Shown piece after piece: positions 1 through 9,006 of a stretch of 48,537 bases of DNA. The notes beneath the pieces are model-generated. The model saw nothing but the letters and a program-made list of their open reading frames with translations, did not search any database and was not told the origin of the DNA. A program made the translations under genes and the position numbers. The stretch is from a bacterium BMS3Bbin03. GTDB lineage: Bacteria > Zhuqueibacterota > JdFR-76 > BMS3Abin05. The first letter of the stretch is position 1. Each line of letters opens with the position of its first letter. Location of the stretch: positions 1-48,537 of the forward strand of contig BDTM01000055.1 in NCBI GenBank assembly GCA_002898015.1. The letters are read 5' to 3'.

Positions 1-502
1 TGGGGATTCCGAAAATTAAATCCAGACTGAGATTGGTACATCCTGCTTTTCGAACCGTCTCGATGGCTTCTTCGGCTTCTTTGGCTGTGTGAATTCGGCC
101 CAATTGTCGAAGTGCTTTATCCCTGAACGATTGCACGCCAAGACTGATTCGATTGAATCCAATTTCCCGATACCTTTGACATTTTTCCTGGTCGATTGTA
201 CCCGGATTGGCTTCGATGGTAATTTCCGCCTCGGGAGAGATATGAAAATTTTTTTGCAGCGCAGCGCCAATCTTTTCTATTTCATCGGGTGGCAAAACAG
301 AAGGCGTCCCCCCGCCAAAGAAGATCGTTTCAACCTTAAACGAATTCTGAGAAAATTTGGCTGAGACAATTTCAATCTCGGTAATGAGCGCTTGAACAAA
401 CTGGCGCTGCAAATCGACGGAGCCGGTCAGCGAATAAAAATCGCAATAGGGACATTTTCGCTCACAGAAAGGGATGTGGAGATAAAGACTTAGGCTTTCC
501 AT
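1..502 (-). CDS. hemW: HemW-like radical SAM protein (partial, C-terminus beyond window)
   Basis: This is the N-terminal ~167 residues of a HemW / oxygen-independent coproporphyrinogen oxidase-like protein. HemW is a radical SAM heme chaperone, not a true HemN. The protein begins MESLSLYLHIPFCERKCPYC, so the CxxxCxxC motif for the 4Fe-4S cluster lies at about residues 14-21. A GGGTPS motif (SAM binding) and an EANPGT segment follow, both typical of the family. The ATG at 502-500 was chosen because family members begin only a few residues before the YxHIPFC motif. No strong ribosome site precedes it, and the frame stays open upstream into the end of lepB. It follows lepB by 35 bp on the same strand, so it is probably the last-seen gene of a lepA-lepB-hemW operon. 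The gene runs off the left edge. Confidence 0.9.
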   Translation of the reverse strand, partial: MESLSLYLHIPFCERKCPYCDFYSLTGSVDLQRQFVQALITEIEIVSAKFSQNSFKVETIFFGGGTPSVLPPDEIEKIGAALQKNFHISPEAEITIEANPGTIDQEKCQRYREIGFNRISLGVQSFRDKALRQLGRIHTAKEAEEAIETVRKAGCTNLSLDLIFGIP

Positions 503-537
503 GGCGGGAAAATGCAAATCAGACAGGCCGTCATCCT

Positions 538-1263
538 TTATTTTATCAACATTCCAATCCGTTTCCAGCGCACCTTTTTGAAAAATCGATACATGGGAAT
601 GGTTTTATCCCATGACCAATAAATAATCAGCGCCTCTCCCAACACATTATCATGAGGCAAAAATCCCCAGTAACGGCTGTCGGAGCTGTTGTCCCGATTG
701 TCGCCCATCATGAAATAGTTCCTTAGAGGAATCACAACCGGCCCGTAGTTGTCCCGATTTCCGGCCCCTGGGGGGTAAATACCGTACTCAATTTGTCCCG
801 GCGGAATATAATAATTTGAATATTTAACATGAGGCGGATCTTTAAAGCGTTTTCCATTGACGTAAACTTTTTTCTCAATAATTTGAACGGTGTCCCCTCC
901 CTGCGCAATACACCGTTTAATATAATCCAATTTCATATTTCTCGGGTATTTAAAAACAACCACATCATGCGGTTTTGGATTTCTAATTGCAGGCAATCTT
1001 GTCCATGGGATTTTGATTTCTGTGAGAGGAATTGTATCCGGTGTCCGCACGCCGTACACAAATTTATTCACCAATAAAAAATCCCCCACAAGCAGCGTAT
1101 TTTCCATCGAACCCGTTGGAATTCGAAAAGCCTGAACCACAAACGTACGCAGGATCAATGCCGCTACCAAGGCCCACACCAGCGCATCCACATATTCCCG
1201 TACAATGCCCTTTTTCTTTTTTGCTTTTTTGTCTTTTAATCCAAAAAACGATCTCCAATTCAT
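538..1263 (-). CDS. lepB: signal peptidase I
   Basis: Type I signal peptidase, a membrane-anchored serine/lysine protease that removes signal peptides on the outer face of the cytoplasmic membrane. It has 241 residues: a basic N-terminus (KKAKKKKG), one membrane segment at about residues 24-44, then box B (PTGSMENTL) with nucleophile Ser52. Box D (DYIKRCIAQGGD) carries the general base Lys116, and box E reads MGDNRDNSSDSRYWG. All catalytic elements are intact. A single N-terminal anchor is closer to the Gram-positive / FCB form than to E. coli LepB, which has two. It lies 65 bp downstream of lepA on the same strand, the classical lepA-lepB order. Several secreted products in this window should be its substrates. 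Confidence 0.96.
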   Translation of the reverse strand: MNWRSFFGLKDKKAKKKKGIVREYVDALVWALVAALILRTFVVQAFRIPTGSMENTLLVGDFLLVNKFVYGVRTPDTIPLTEIKIPWTRLPAIRNPKPHDVVVFKYPRNMKLDYIKRCIAQGGDTVQIIEKKVYVNGKRFKDPPHVKYSNYYIPPGQIEYGIYPPGAGNRDNYGPVVIPLRNYFMMGDNRDNSSDSRYWGFLPHDNVLGEALIIYWSWDKTIPMYRFFKKVRWKRIGMLIK

Positions 1264-1328
1264 TTTTCACCACCGTGTCAGTTAGAGAATTTTAATTCTT
1301 AATTCCGGTTTTTGTCTTATTATCAATA

Positions 1329-3128
1329 TCAATCTTCCATTTGAAGGATTGCCAGAAACGCTTCTTGCGGAATTTCCACACTGCCCACCTGTTTCATACG
1401 GCGTTTTCCTTCTTTCTGTTTCTCTAAAAGCTTTCGCTTTCGAGAGATGTCCCCTCCATAACACTTGGCTGTCACATTCTTTCGCAGCGGCTTGATTGTT
1501 TCCCTGGCCAGGATTTTCGACCCAATCGATGCCTGAAGGACGACTTCGAATAGTTGCCGCGGGATCAGTTTTCGAAGTTTGGCAATCAGCCGCCGCCCCC
1601 AACTGTACGCCTTCTCCCGGTGTACAATGGAGGAAAGAGCATCCACAGGCTCGCCGTTCACCAAAATATTTAATTTGACTAAATTCCCCTCTTTGAATTG
1701 CCAAAAATCATAGTCAAATGAAGCATAACCCCTGGAAATAGACTTGAGTTTATCGTAAAAATCGAAAATGATTTCAGCAAGCGGAAGATAATATTGTAAA
1801 TTGACACGCTTTCCGTCAAGATAAAGTGTGTTTCGATAAATGCCCCGCCGATCCAGAGCCAATTTCATGATCGGACCAATGTAATCGGTGGGTGTAATGA
1901 TTGAAGCGTCGATGTACGGCTCCTCCACATGGTCAATTTTCCCCGCATCGGGAAAACCCGCCGGATTGTCAACAATTAAAACACTGCCATCCTGCATTAC
2001 CACGCGGTATTCTACGTTTGGCACTGTCGTGATGATGTTGATACCGTACTCGCGCTCCAGACGTTCTTGAACAATTTCCATGTGCAGAAGTCCGAGAAAC
2101 CCGCACCGAAATCCAAATCCCAATGCCGCAGAAGTCTCGGGTTCAAAGCTCAAAGAAGCGTCGTTCAAATAGAGTTTTTGTAAAGACTCCTTTAATTCTT
2201 CATAATCGTCGCTGACGGAGGGAAAAATTCCACTAAATACCATCGATTTAGCTTCTTTGTAGCCCGGCAGCGATTCTTTAGCAGGGTTGTCGGCAAGCGT
2301 AATTGTGTCCCCGACCCTTGTGTCGGCCACTTCCTTAACACCTCCGATAACGTAGCCTACTTCTCCGGTTTCGAGGCATTTTTTGGGGATGCGCTGAAGC
2401 CGGAGAATGCCGACTTCCTGAACTTCAAAATCCTTTTGGGTTGATAAAAATCGAATCCGGTTGCCTGTACAAATTTGCCCGTCAACGACGCGCACGTAGG
2501 CAATGGCCCCCCGGTAACTGTCGAAAGCGGAATCGAAAATCAAGGCACGAAGCGGAAATTCCGGACCGCCGCCGGGAGGCGGCACTTCCTGCACAATTCT
2601 TTCCAGAATGGGTTCAATGCCAATGCCTTCTTTGGCGCTGGCAAGAAGAATATCATCCGGATTGCCCCCCAGAATATCCAGAATTTGCTGCTTAATTTCG
2701 TCGGGACGGGCGCTGGGCAAGTCAATTTTATTGATCACAGGAATAACCACCAGGTTGTGTTCGATAGCCTGGTACAAATTGCTCATCGTTTGCGCTTCGA
2801 CTCCCTGAACGGCATCGACCACGAGCAATGTGCCTTCGCAGGCAGCCAGACTTCTGGAAACTTCGTATGAAAAATCCACATGTCCCGGTGTGTCGATTAG
2901 ATTCAGCGTGTATTCCTGGCCATCTTTCGCCTTGTACAGCATTGTGATGGCGTGCGCCTTGATCGTGATCCCCTTCTCACGCTCCAAATCCATGTCATCG
3001 AGCACCTGGTTCACCATTTGCCGGGACGAAAGTGTGTGCGTTACCTCCAACAGGCGATCTGCCAGAGTCGATTTCCCGTGATCGATATGGGCAATGATAG
3101 AAAAATTTCGAATATGTGATTGAGTCAT
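1329..3128 (-). CDS. lepA: elongation factor 4 (LepA GTPase)
   Basis: LepA/EF4, a ribosome-associated translational GTPase related to EF-G, thought to act on stalled or mistranslocated ribosomes and in initiation. It has 599 residues, the normal length. G1 is AHIDHGKST (residues 13-21), G3 DTPGH (79-83) and G4 NKID (133-136). The EF-G-like domains follow, and the LepA-specific C-terminus is recognisable ([25 protein letters not shown]). The ATG at 3128 places the standard [21 protein letters not shown] start. It heads the leftward lepA-lepB-hemW operon and is divergent from the M29 peptidase gene across a 277-bp spacer. Confidence 0.97.
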   Translation of the reverse strand: MTQSHIRNFSIIAHIDHGKSTLADRLLEVTHTLSSRQMVNQVLDDMDLEREKGITIKAHAITMLYKAKDGQEYTLNLIDTPGHVDFSYEVSRSLAACEGTLLVVDAVQGVEAQTMSNLYQAIEHNLVVIPVINKIDLPSARPDEIKQQILDILGGNPDDILLASAKEGIGIEPILERIVQEVPPPGGGPEFPLRALIFDSAFDSYRGAIAYVRVVDGQICTGNRIRFLSTQKDFEVQEVGILRLQRIPKKCLETGEVGYVIGGVKEVADTRVGDTITLADNPAKESLPGYKEAKSMVFSGIFPSVSDDYEELKESLQKLYLNDASLSFEPETSAALGFGFRCGFLGLLHMEIVQERLEREYGINIITTVPNVEYRVVMQDGSVLIVDNPAGFPDAGKIDHVEEPYIDASIITPTDYIGPIMKLALDRRGIYRNTLYLDGKRVNLQYYLPLAEIIFDFYDKLKSISRGYASFDYDFWQFKEGNLVKLNILVNGEPVDALSSIVHREKAYSWGRRLIAKLRKLIPRQLFEVVLQASIGSKILARETIKPLRKNVTAKCYGGDISRKRKLLEKQKEGKRRMKQVGSVEIPQEAFLAILQMED

Positions 3129-3297
3129 TAGATCTTCAAATTATGTAAAATTCAATCAAAAAATATAATCATTTATGCGGGATAATTCAACAATATTTAA
3201 TGGAATACCGCGGATGAATTTCTATTTTTTCGCACCCGATTTTAAACTTATTTGTAACGATTTGGGCAGATGTCAGTCACAAAGACTTCAATATTCA

Positions 3298-3326
3298 TTG
3301 CGATTATCCTGAAAAAAAGCTATATT
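3298..3326 (+). promoter_or_regulatory. candidate sigma70-type promoter for the M29 operon
   Basis: TTGCGA at 3298-3303 and TATATT at 3321-3326 are separated by 17 bp and lie about 80 bp upstream of the aminopeptidase start. The rest of the 3129-3405 divergent spacer shows no other structure I can name. Prediction from sequence only. Confidence 0.35.
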
Positions 3327-3405
3327 ATTTTCTAAAATATTAGGATTAAGACTGAGTGATTTAGGCCTAAAAATCTTAAGCCATTCAATTTAAAGGAGAT
3401 GCTTG

Positions 3406-4527
3406 ATGAAAGACCCGCGTATCGACCGGCTTGCCGATATTATTGTGAACTATTCGTTAAAATTAAAATCCGGAGAGAAGGTGCTGATTGAGGCATTTGA
3501 CGGACCGGAGATGTTAACCCTATCCGTTCTCCGGAAAGCCGCAGAAAAGGGAGCGATTCCATTGGTTTCCTGGCGCAACAATCGTATTTTGCGGGATTTG
3601 TACCGTCACGCCACCGAGGAGAGTATGAAACTCATCGGCGCTATTGAAAAATACCGCATGAAAAGAATGGATGCCTATGTGGGAATCCGTAGTTCCGAAA
3701 ATATTACGGAATTTTCGGACGTCCCTGATAAAAAAATGAAACTTTACCAAAAATACTGGCTGAAACCGGTGCATCTGGAGCTCCGCGTGGCAAAAACGCG
3801 CTGGGTCGTGATGCGCTATCCCTTGCCGTCTATGGCACAGCAGGCCGGAATGAGTACGGAGGCTTTCGAGGATTTTTATTTCGATGTGTGCACGGTTGAT
3901 TATGAAAAGATGTCCCGGGCAATGGAACCGTTGAAAAAACGGATGGAAACCACGGACAAAGTTCACATTGTCGGCCCGGGAACAGACCTGCACTTTTCTA
4001 AAAAGGATATTCCCGTGCTAAAGGGAGATGGCACTGCCAATCTGCCGGACGGAGAAATTTTTACGGCCCCCGTAAAAGATTCCGTGAACGGCATCATTTC
4101 CTACAACACCCCTTCCTTGTACCACGGATTCGTGTTTGAAAATATTCGTCTTGAGTTTAAAAAGGGTGCCATTCTAAAAGCCGAAGCCAATAATACTGAA
4201 AAAATTAATGCGCTTTTGAATTCGGACAAAGGCGCCCGCTACATTGGTGAATTTGCGTTGGGTGTAAATCCGAAAATCACTCGTCCGATGAAAGATACCC
4301 TTTTTGATGAAAAAATTGCCGGTTCATTCCATTTCACTCCCGGCGCCGCTTACGATGAGACGGACAACGGAAACCGCTCGGAAATTCACTGGGATCTGGT
4401 CTGCATCCAGACAACGGAATACGGGGGCGGGGAGATTTATTTCGACGGCGAACTGATTCGTAAAAACGGCCTGTTCGTGCCTGAAGATTTACAGGGATTA
4501 AACCCGGAAAATCTGGCGGCGGAATGA
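3406..4527 (+). CDS. aminopeptidase, M29 family (AmpS/PepS-like)
   Basis: M29 family metallo-aminopeptidase, a cytosolic enzyme that trims N-terminal residues from peptides using a two-metal centre. It has 373 residues. Family metal ligands and catalytic residues are visible in order: Glu217 (in PDGEIFTAP), Glu282 (GEFALG), His309 and Tyr316 (FHFTPGAAYDET), His328 and Asp330 (HWDLV). These match the Glu-Glu-His-Tyr-His-Asp set of Thermus AmpT, with shorter spacing before the last pair. The ATG at 3406 is preferred over the TTG just before it, because AAAGGAG at 3392-3398 sits at ideal distance. The stop overlaps the next gene by ATGA. It could complete peptide breakdown started by the exported proteases of this window (inference). 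Confidence 0.92.
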   Translation: MKDPRIDRLADIIVNYSLKLKSGEKVLIEAFDGPEMLTLSVLRKAAEKGAIPLVSWRNNRILRDLYRHATEESMKLIGAIEKYRMKRMDAYVGIRSSENITEFSDVPDKKMKLYQKYWLKPVHLELRVAKTRWVVMRYPLPSMAQQAGMSTEAFEDFYFDVCTVDYEKMSRAMEPLKKRMETTDKVHIVGPGTDLHFSKKDIPVLKGDGTANLPDGEIFTAPVKDSVNGIISYNTPSLYHGFVFENIRLEFKKGAILKAEANNTEKINALLNSDKGARYIGEFALGVNPKITRPMKDTLFDEKIAGSFHFTPGAAYDETDNGNRSEIHWDLVCIQTTEYGGGEIYFDGELIRKNGLFVPEDLQGLNPENLAAE

Positions 4528-5051
4528 CAAAGATCGGCATTATTTCCGATACACATGGGGGCATTTGCCCGGATGTGTTTAACTATTTTAAAGGGGTGGA
4601 TGCCATTTTACACGCCGGCGACATCGGCAATGAAGATGTGCTGATTGAGTTAGAAGCGCTTGCCCCTGTTTACGCTGTGCGCGGCAATATTGATTTTTTT
4701 GAAGCGGGAAAAACACTTCCTGTCAAACGCATTGAATCTTTCGAAGGTGTTCGGTTCGGAATTGTTCACGGGGATAATTTCACGCGATCCGCCCTTCCGG
4801 ATCAATTAATTTCTTATTTTGCAGACGATCACATAAATGCCATTGTGTTTGGCCACACACATGAGAAGTATCTCCAAAAGGCGGCAAACATCTGGCTTAT
4901 CAATCCCGGGGCTGCCGATCCGCGAATAAAAAAAAGCTGTAATTCAGTGATAGTGGTTGAAGTAAATTCAGGCAAAATACAAAAAATCCGGGATGTCCGG
5001 TCGGGTCGGGTTTATGGGAATGAGAATTTGGAAAAGTTAGAGGAAATTTAA
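4524..5051 (+). CDS. metallophosphodiesterase, YfcE/MJ0936 family
   Basis: Small calcineurin-like metallophosphoesterase of the YfcE/MJ0936 type, 175 residues, the usual size. Members hydrolyse phosphodiester model substrates; the natural substrate is generally unknown. All metal-binding motifs are present: SDTHG (Asp9, His11), AGDIG (Asp33), RGNID (Asn55), VHGD (His82) and GHTH (His111, His113). It overlaps the upstream aminopeptidase stop by 4 bp (ATGA), so the two are probably translationally coupled. Confidence 0.93.
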   Translation: MTKIGIISDTHGGICPDVFNYFKGVDAILHAGDIGNEDVLIELEALAPVYAVRGNIDFFEAGKTLPVKRIESFEGVRFGIVHGDNFTRSALPDQLISYFADDHINAIVFGHTHEKYLQKAANIWLINPGAADPRIKKSCNSVIVVEVNSGKIQKIRDVRSGRVYGNENLEKLEEI

Positions 5052-5078
5052 CAGATTCGTTTGTGATTTTTAAATTCA

Positions 5079-5091
5079 CCGCCGCAGGCGG
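5079..5091. repeat. short GC-rich hairpin
   Basis: CCGCC and GGCGG arms flank a GCA loop in the 88-bp spacer before the UroD-like gene. There is no following T-run, so it is not a convincing terminator. Similar short CCGCC hairpins occur at 22607-22624, hinting at a dispersed intergenic motif. Confidence 0.3.
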
Positions 5092-5139
5092 GTTAAGCAC
5101 AAAATCTGCTTCCGACAATACAAGAAAAGGAATCCTCTT

Positions 5140-6258
5140 TTGAACAGCCGTGAACGGTTTGAATGCGCGATGCGTCATCAAAATCCGGATCGAGTTCCAA
5201 TCGATATCGGCGGCACCTCACTCACCGGTATGCGGCCCCGTTGTAAAGTACGCCTGAGTCAGCTTTTGGGGTTCTCGGAAAATACGGCTGAAGACAATAC
5301 CGGAATTGACGAAAAAATCCTCCGATGGGCCGGTACGGATTTCCGCCCGGTCGGTGCAATTGTGGATCTGCCGAGCCGGCATACACGAATCCTGTCTCCC
5401 CGGGCAGCTATTGACTGCTGGGGGGTTCGGAGAGAGATTGTCGACGGAGAATGGCAAATTACTCAAAGCCCTTTAAAAGGGGCTTCTCTCGATGATCTCA
5501 AATCCTTCCGGTGGCCTGAAGCACGTGTTGATGAAAAACAGTTGGAAAAATGGGGCAATCAGGCACAAAAATTAAGAGAACAAAATCAATATGTGGTTGT
5601 GGCTGAACACCCCGTGTACGGAATTCTTGAACTCGGGTGCTGGATGTGCGGATACGGCGATTTCTTTCTGAAACTTGCAGCCGATACTGATTTTGTGCGC
5701 TTTTTCTTTGACAAGCTCCTGGAAATCCAACTGGCAGTCATCGAGCAATACTATTCTGTGCTGGGTTCGTACGCAGACCTCACCACAAGCGGTGATGATT
5801 TCGGCTCTCAGAATGGCCCGTTAATTTCGCCTGCAATGTTTGGAGAGCTGATTGTTCCGTATTTTTCCGCAAGAATTAAACGCACCAAGGAACTGGCTCA
5901 GTGTCCTTATTGGCATCATACCTGCGGATCCGTTGTCAAACTGCTGGATCAGATCATCGACTGCGGCGTGGACATCTTAAATCCGATTCAAACGTCTGCG
6001 GCCGATATGGAGCCGAAATTACTCAAAGACCGGTTCGGTGATCGCATCGTGTTCTGGGGAGCGGTAGATGTTCAGCAATTTCTGCCCCGTGCAGCTCCTG
6101 AAGAGGTGCCTGAACAGATACAGGATTTAATCGACGTACTCGGGGAGAAGGGTGGCTATGTCATGGCGCCGGCCCATGAGATGCAGGATGATATTCCGCC
6201 CGAGAACATCGCGGCGTGGGTTGACACCGTTCACAATCACACCCGGCAGCCGAGTTAA
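5140..6258 (+). CDS. uroporphyrinogen decarboxylase family protein (MtaA/MtbA-like)
   Basis: UroD-superfamily TIM-barrel protein of 372 residues. The family includes heme-pathway UroD and zinc-dependent corrinoid methyltransferases (MtaA/MtbA). It opens with NSRERFECAMRHQNPDRVPIDIG, the usual start of the non-heme branch. It carries a HHTCGSV segment at the position of the zinc-binding HxC of methyltransferases, and ends with the GGYVMAPAHEMQDDIPPEN block. True UroD features were not recognised, so a methyltransferase-like or unknown role is more likely than heme synthesis. The start is TTG, supported by AAAAGGA 8 bp upstream. No corrinoid protein gene is nearby. A diverged relative lies at 36011-37021. 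Confidence 0.85.
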   Translation: MNSRERFECAMRHQNPDRVPIDIGGTSLTGMRPRCKVRLSQLLGFSENTAEDNTGIDEKILRWAGTDFRPVGAIVDLPSRHTRILSPRAAIDCWGVRREIVDGEWQITQSPLKGASLDDLKSFRWPEARVDEKQLEKWGNQAQKLREQNQYVVVAEHPVYGILELGCWMCGYGDFFLKLAADTDFVRFFFDKLLEIQLAVIEQYYSVLGSYADLTTSGDDFGSQNGPLISPAMFGELIVPYFSARIKRTKELAQCPYWHHTCGSVVKLLDQIIDCGVDILNPIQTSAADMEPKLLKDRFGDRIVFWGAVDVQQFLPRAAPEEVPEQIQDLIDVLGEKGGYVMAPAHEMQDDIPPENIAAWVDTVHNHTRQPS

Positions 6259-6262
6259 CCAA

Positions 6263-8761
6263 TTAATGGACACTCTTTCGCCATCCCACACCAATCAATC
6301 CGATAAGAAGTACCAACGCAATGATTGTAATCATCAGCCCCAGCTTAAAGGCCCTGGGTTTAAAAATGAATTGAATGGTGTGCTCGCCCGGGTTTAAAAA
6401 AATGGAGCGCAGCACGTAATCGGTTTTGTAAATTTTAACCGGCGTGCCGTCTACAAAAGCCTTCCATCCGGCGGGGTAGTACACTTCGCTAAGCACCAAC
6501 TGTGCCGGTTGTTTGACGGAAGCACTCAAATCAATTCTTTGAATGCCGTATTTCGTCACCTGCACGCGATTCCCGGTGCCCGGCTGAATGCCGAAGGGCG
6601 GATTCTCTTCAATAACGGCTTCTGCGGCCGGATTGAAATCTCGTTGTTTCATTCGGGAAAAAATGGCCGTCTTCCCGTGCAGCACTTTCAGGCTGTCGAC
6701 AAAAAAGGCCCGCGGAAGCACGTCTCTATTCTCCAAAACCTTTTTGCGCTGTCCGCTGAAAACAACCGAAAAGACAGAATCCGGTACCGGATACGGTGAA
6801 AGCACGTACTTGACATTTAATAAATTCAAAAGCACCTGATGAAAATGCCTCTCTGTCGGATTGATTTCCTGTGCCGATCGATACGCCATTCCCTGCCGCC
6901 CGTTCTGCATGACCGGCTTAACATACGTCATAAAAAAACTGCGCGGGAATCCGGATTCAGCCAACATTTGCTGGTATATTTCGATTTTCGCCGCATGGTA
7001 CCCGTACATATTTTGAATGAGAAAGTACATGTACCAATTCGCAGGCTTATTATCCAAAACCGGCATGATTCGGTACAGCGAATTGTCCTGTTTAAGGAAT
7101 TTTACCACATCGGTCTGCTGAAAAAAGGATTTCTCGCTGGCCTGCGGCTTGGGCTGAATTATCTTAAAATCGACCATCCAGAGATCTACAATGACCAGAA
7201 TCAGAAGCGTCCATTTCAGCGCGCCGGACTGAATGGACCGTTTAAGATAAAGCCAGATCGTCCCAAAAGCAATCGCAAACAGAATCAGAGCTTTCAGACC
7301 GTCATTAACGGCCATTTTGTAAGCCTGTTCCTGAAAGACGGGATTATTCACTTTTCCTGAAGCCGCAATACTTCCCAGAATCGAACTTTTCGCGGCGATT
7401 AAATAGAGAAATAACAAGACCAGGAATCCGCCAAATGCGAAAAGATAATTTTGCAGCTTTTTCAGGAGAGCCTTGTCCAGCTTTTCACGATTCAGATTGA
7501 GTAATCCAATTAGTCCGATGCCGGCAAGCACTGCAATCGAAAATTCGAGCAGAATCAGAATGGTGTTGGGTGCCCTGAATTTATTAAAGAAAGGGAGCAG
7601 TTTAAACATCGGGCCGTATAAAACGGGAAACTCTTTTCCAAATGACGCAAACAAGGCAAGAACGCCCAAAATCCCCGCAAACCAGGTGGTTCGGCTTCGT
7701 TTCAGAAGAAACGCAAACCCCGCCAGCACCAGCGCAATTAAGCCCATGTAAAGGGGAAAATCCGTAAAGGGCATGTGTCCCCAGTAGGTCTGCCCGCCAA
7801 ATCCCACAAATGAAGGAATAAAAAAGGTGAGCATTTCCAGGGGTGAAAAGGACCAGCTTGTGGCGTAAGAATAGGTCAACCCGCCGCCGGCACCGCGAAT
7901 GGAGTAATGAGAATATTGATAGACCGAGAGATTTAACCAGGCGGAAACAGCCATTCCCAAACCCACCGCCACAGCCAGCAAAGCACCGGAGGTTATCACA
8001 CCCTTCCAGTCTTTCTTCTTAACGATGGTTTCAACGGCCCAGTAAAGGAAGTACAATCCCACCATCAGAAAAGTGTAGTAGGCAATCTGCACGTGTGCCC
8101 GCAGCAATTGTAAGCCGATTGAAAGACCGAGCAGCCCCAGATAAAGAAGTTTTTTGGTTTCGAGGAGTTCTTCCGTCACAAGGAAAATTAAAGGAATGAG
8201 ACTGGCCGTCAGCAGTTTTGTGTTGTGCCCAAATGCCGGATAGGCAATCACCTGCGGCTGAAATAATAAAATGACCGAAGAAAAGAGGGCCACAAACGCC
8301 AGTCCCGTGTGTTTTTTCATGAGAATGTACATGAAAATACCGAACAAAAACATGTTCAGCAAAATGCGTGTGAAATCCGGAAGCGGAAACACCAATTTAA
8401 ACAGCCAGATGACCGCGTTGATCCCATCCCCTAACAGATCCACGAACGGCGCACTGGACAGACTGGCAAATGAGGGCATACCGCTGAAAATATACGGATT
8501 CCAGAGCGGGTAAATGCCGTTTTTGAACGCATCCTTCAGAAACGGCTGGACGCTTTTGGAAGCCAGGCTGTCCGGCGGCAGGAGCGTCATTCCGCCGAAA
8601 ATAACCTTATTGAAGAAAATCAGAAGCAGCACGAATAAAAGGATCAACGGCAAAACATCCGGGTGTTTTTCAAAATACGCCCCCCAGGATGCGAAGGGGT
8701 TTTCAACGGTTTTAGCAGCCGTTTTTTTATGTGATTTTTTCCGTTTTGATTTTTGTGCCAT
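6263..8761 (-). CDS. YfhO-like polytopic membrane protein
   Basis: Large membrane protein of 832 residues resembling the YfhO family (GT-C-like fold, linked to lipid-linked glycan or teichoic-acid glycosylation in Gram-positives). After a basic N-terminus (KSKRKKSHKK) comes a first membrane helix at about residues 37-52 and a periplasmic loop with PPDS and WNPYIFSGMPSFASLSSAP, the family signature region. About a dozen helices follow, then a long extracytoplasmic domain (about 520-800) and a final helix (about 805-825) before a short basic tail. GGAGAAAATCTC precedes the ATG. It is the last gene of the leftward glycan cluster and ends 4 bp from the convergent UroD-like gene. Its likely role is transfer of a sugar from a polyprenyl carrier to a surface glycan (inference). 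Confidence 0.88.
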   Translation of the reverse strand: MAQKSKRKKSHKKTAAKTVENPFASWGAYFEKHPDVLPLILLFVLLLIFFNKVIFGGMTLLPPDSLASKSVQPFLKDAFKNGIYPLWNPYIFSGMPSFASLSSAPFVDLLGDGINAVIWLFKLVFPLPDFTRILLNMFLFGIFMYILMKKHTGLAFVALFSSVILLFQPQVIAYPAFGHNTKLLTASLIPLIFLVTEELLETKKLLYLGLLGLSIGLQLLRAHVQIAYYTFLMVGLYFLYWAVETIVKKKDWKGVITSGALLAVAVGLGMAVSAWLNLSVYQYSHYSIRGAGGGLTYSYATSWSFSPLEMLTFFIPSFVGFGGQTYWGHMPFTDFPLYMGLIALVLAGFAFLLKRSRTTWFAGILGVLALFASFGKEFPVLYGPMFKLLPFFNKFRAPNTILILLEFSIAVLAGIGLIGLLNLNREKLDKALLKKLQNYLFAFGGFLVLLFLYLIAAKSSILGSIAASGKVNNPVFQEQAYKMAVNDGLKALILFAIAFGTIWLYLKRSIQSGALKWTLLILVIVDLWMVDFKIIQPKPQASEKSFFQQTDVVKFLKQDNSLYRIMPVLDNKPANWYMYFLIQNMYGYHAAKIEIYQQMLAESGFPRSFFMTYVKPVMQNGRQGMAYRSAQEINPTERHFHQVLLNLLNVKYVLSPYPVPDSVFSVVFSGQRKKVLENRDVLPRAFFVDSLKVLHGKTAIFSRMKQRDFNPAAEAVIEENPPFGIQPGTGNRVQVTKYGIQRIDLSASVKQPAQLVLSEVYYPAGWKAFVDGTPVKIYKTDYVLRSIFLNPGEHTIQFIFKPRAFKLGLMITIIALVLLIGLIGVGWRKSVH

Positions 8762-8784
8762 GAGATTTTCTCCGGAAATGTTTT

Positions 8785-9006
8785 TCAGACAGAACGGCCG
8801 GGATAAGCGGGATTTTGATGATCCTGTTCATTCTGCCGATAAAATGCCGTTTTAAAGCGTTTCAGTCGTTCAACACAAGTGGATACGACCAGAAACCTAT
8901 TGTTTTCAATAATACGGATTTCCATAAAAAGAATCAAGAAAAGAATTTGCAAAATAGCAAAAAATAGAAATAACCAGGCTGTCAATGGATCGCACGGATA
9001 TATCAT
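8785..9006 (-). CDS. small single-span membrane protein (hypothetical)
   Basis: I do not recognise this 73-residue protein. It starts MIYPCDPLTAWLFLFFAILQ, has one hydrophobic segment at about residues 9-28 and a polar, basic tail. The main argument for it is position: its ATG overlaps the stop of the upstream glycosyltransferase as ATGA, like other junctions in this cluster, and it fills an otherwise empty 241-bp gap before the YfhO-like gene. A longer reading from an ATG at 9060 would overlap the glycosyltransferase by 58 bp and is less attractive. It could be a spurious frame. Confidence 0.4.
   Translation of the reverse strand: MIYPCDPLTAWLFLFFAILQILFLILFMEIRIIENNRFLVVSTCVERLKRFKTAFYRQNEQDHQNPAYPGRSV

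Noticed and set aside
1282..1704. 140-codon minus-strand frame inside lepA
   Set aside because: Out-of-frame shadow of the lepA coding sequence, with no independent signals.
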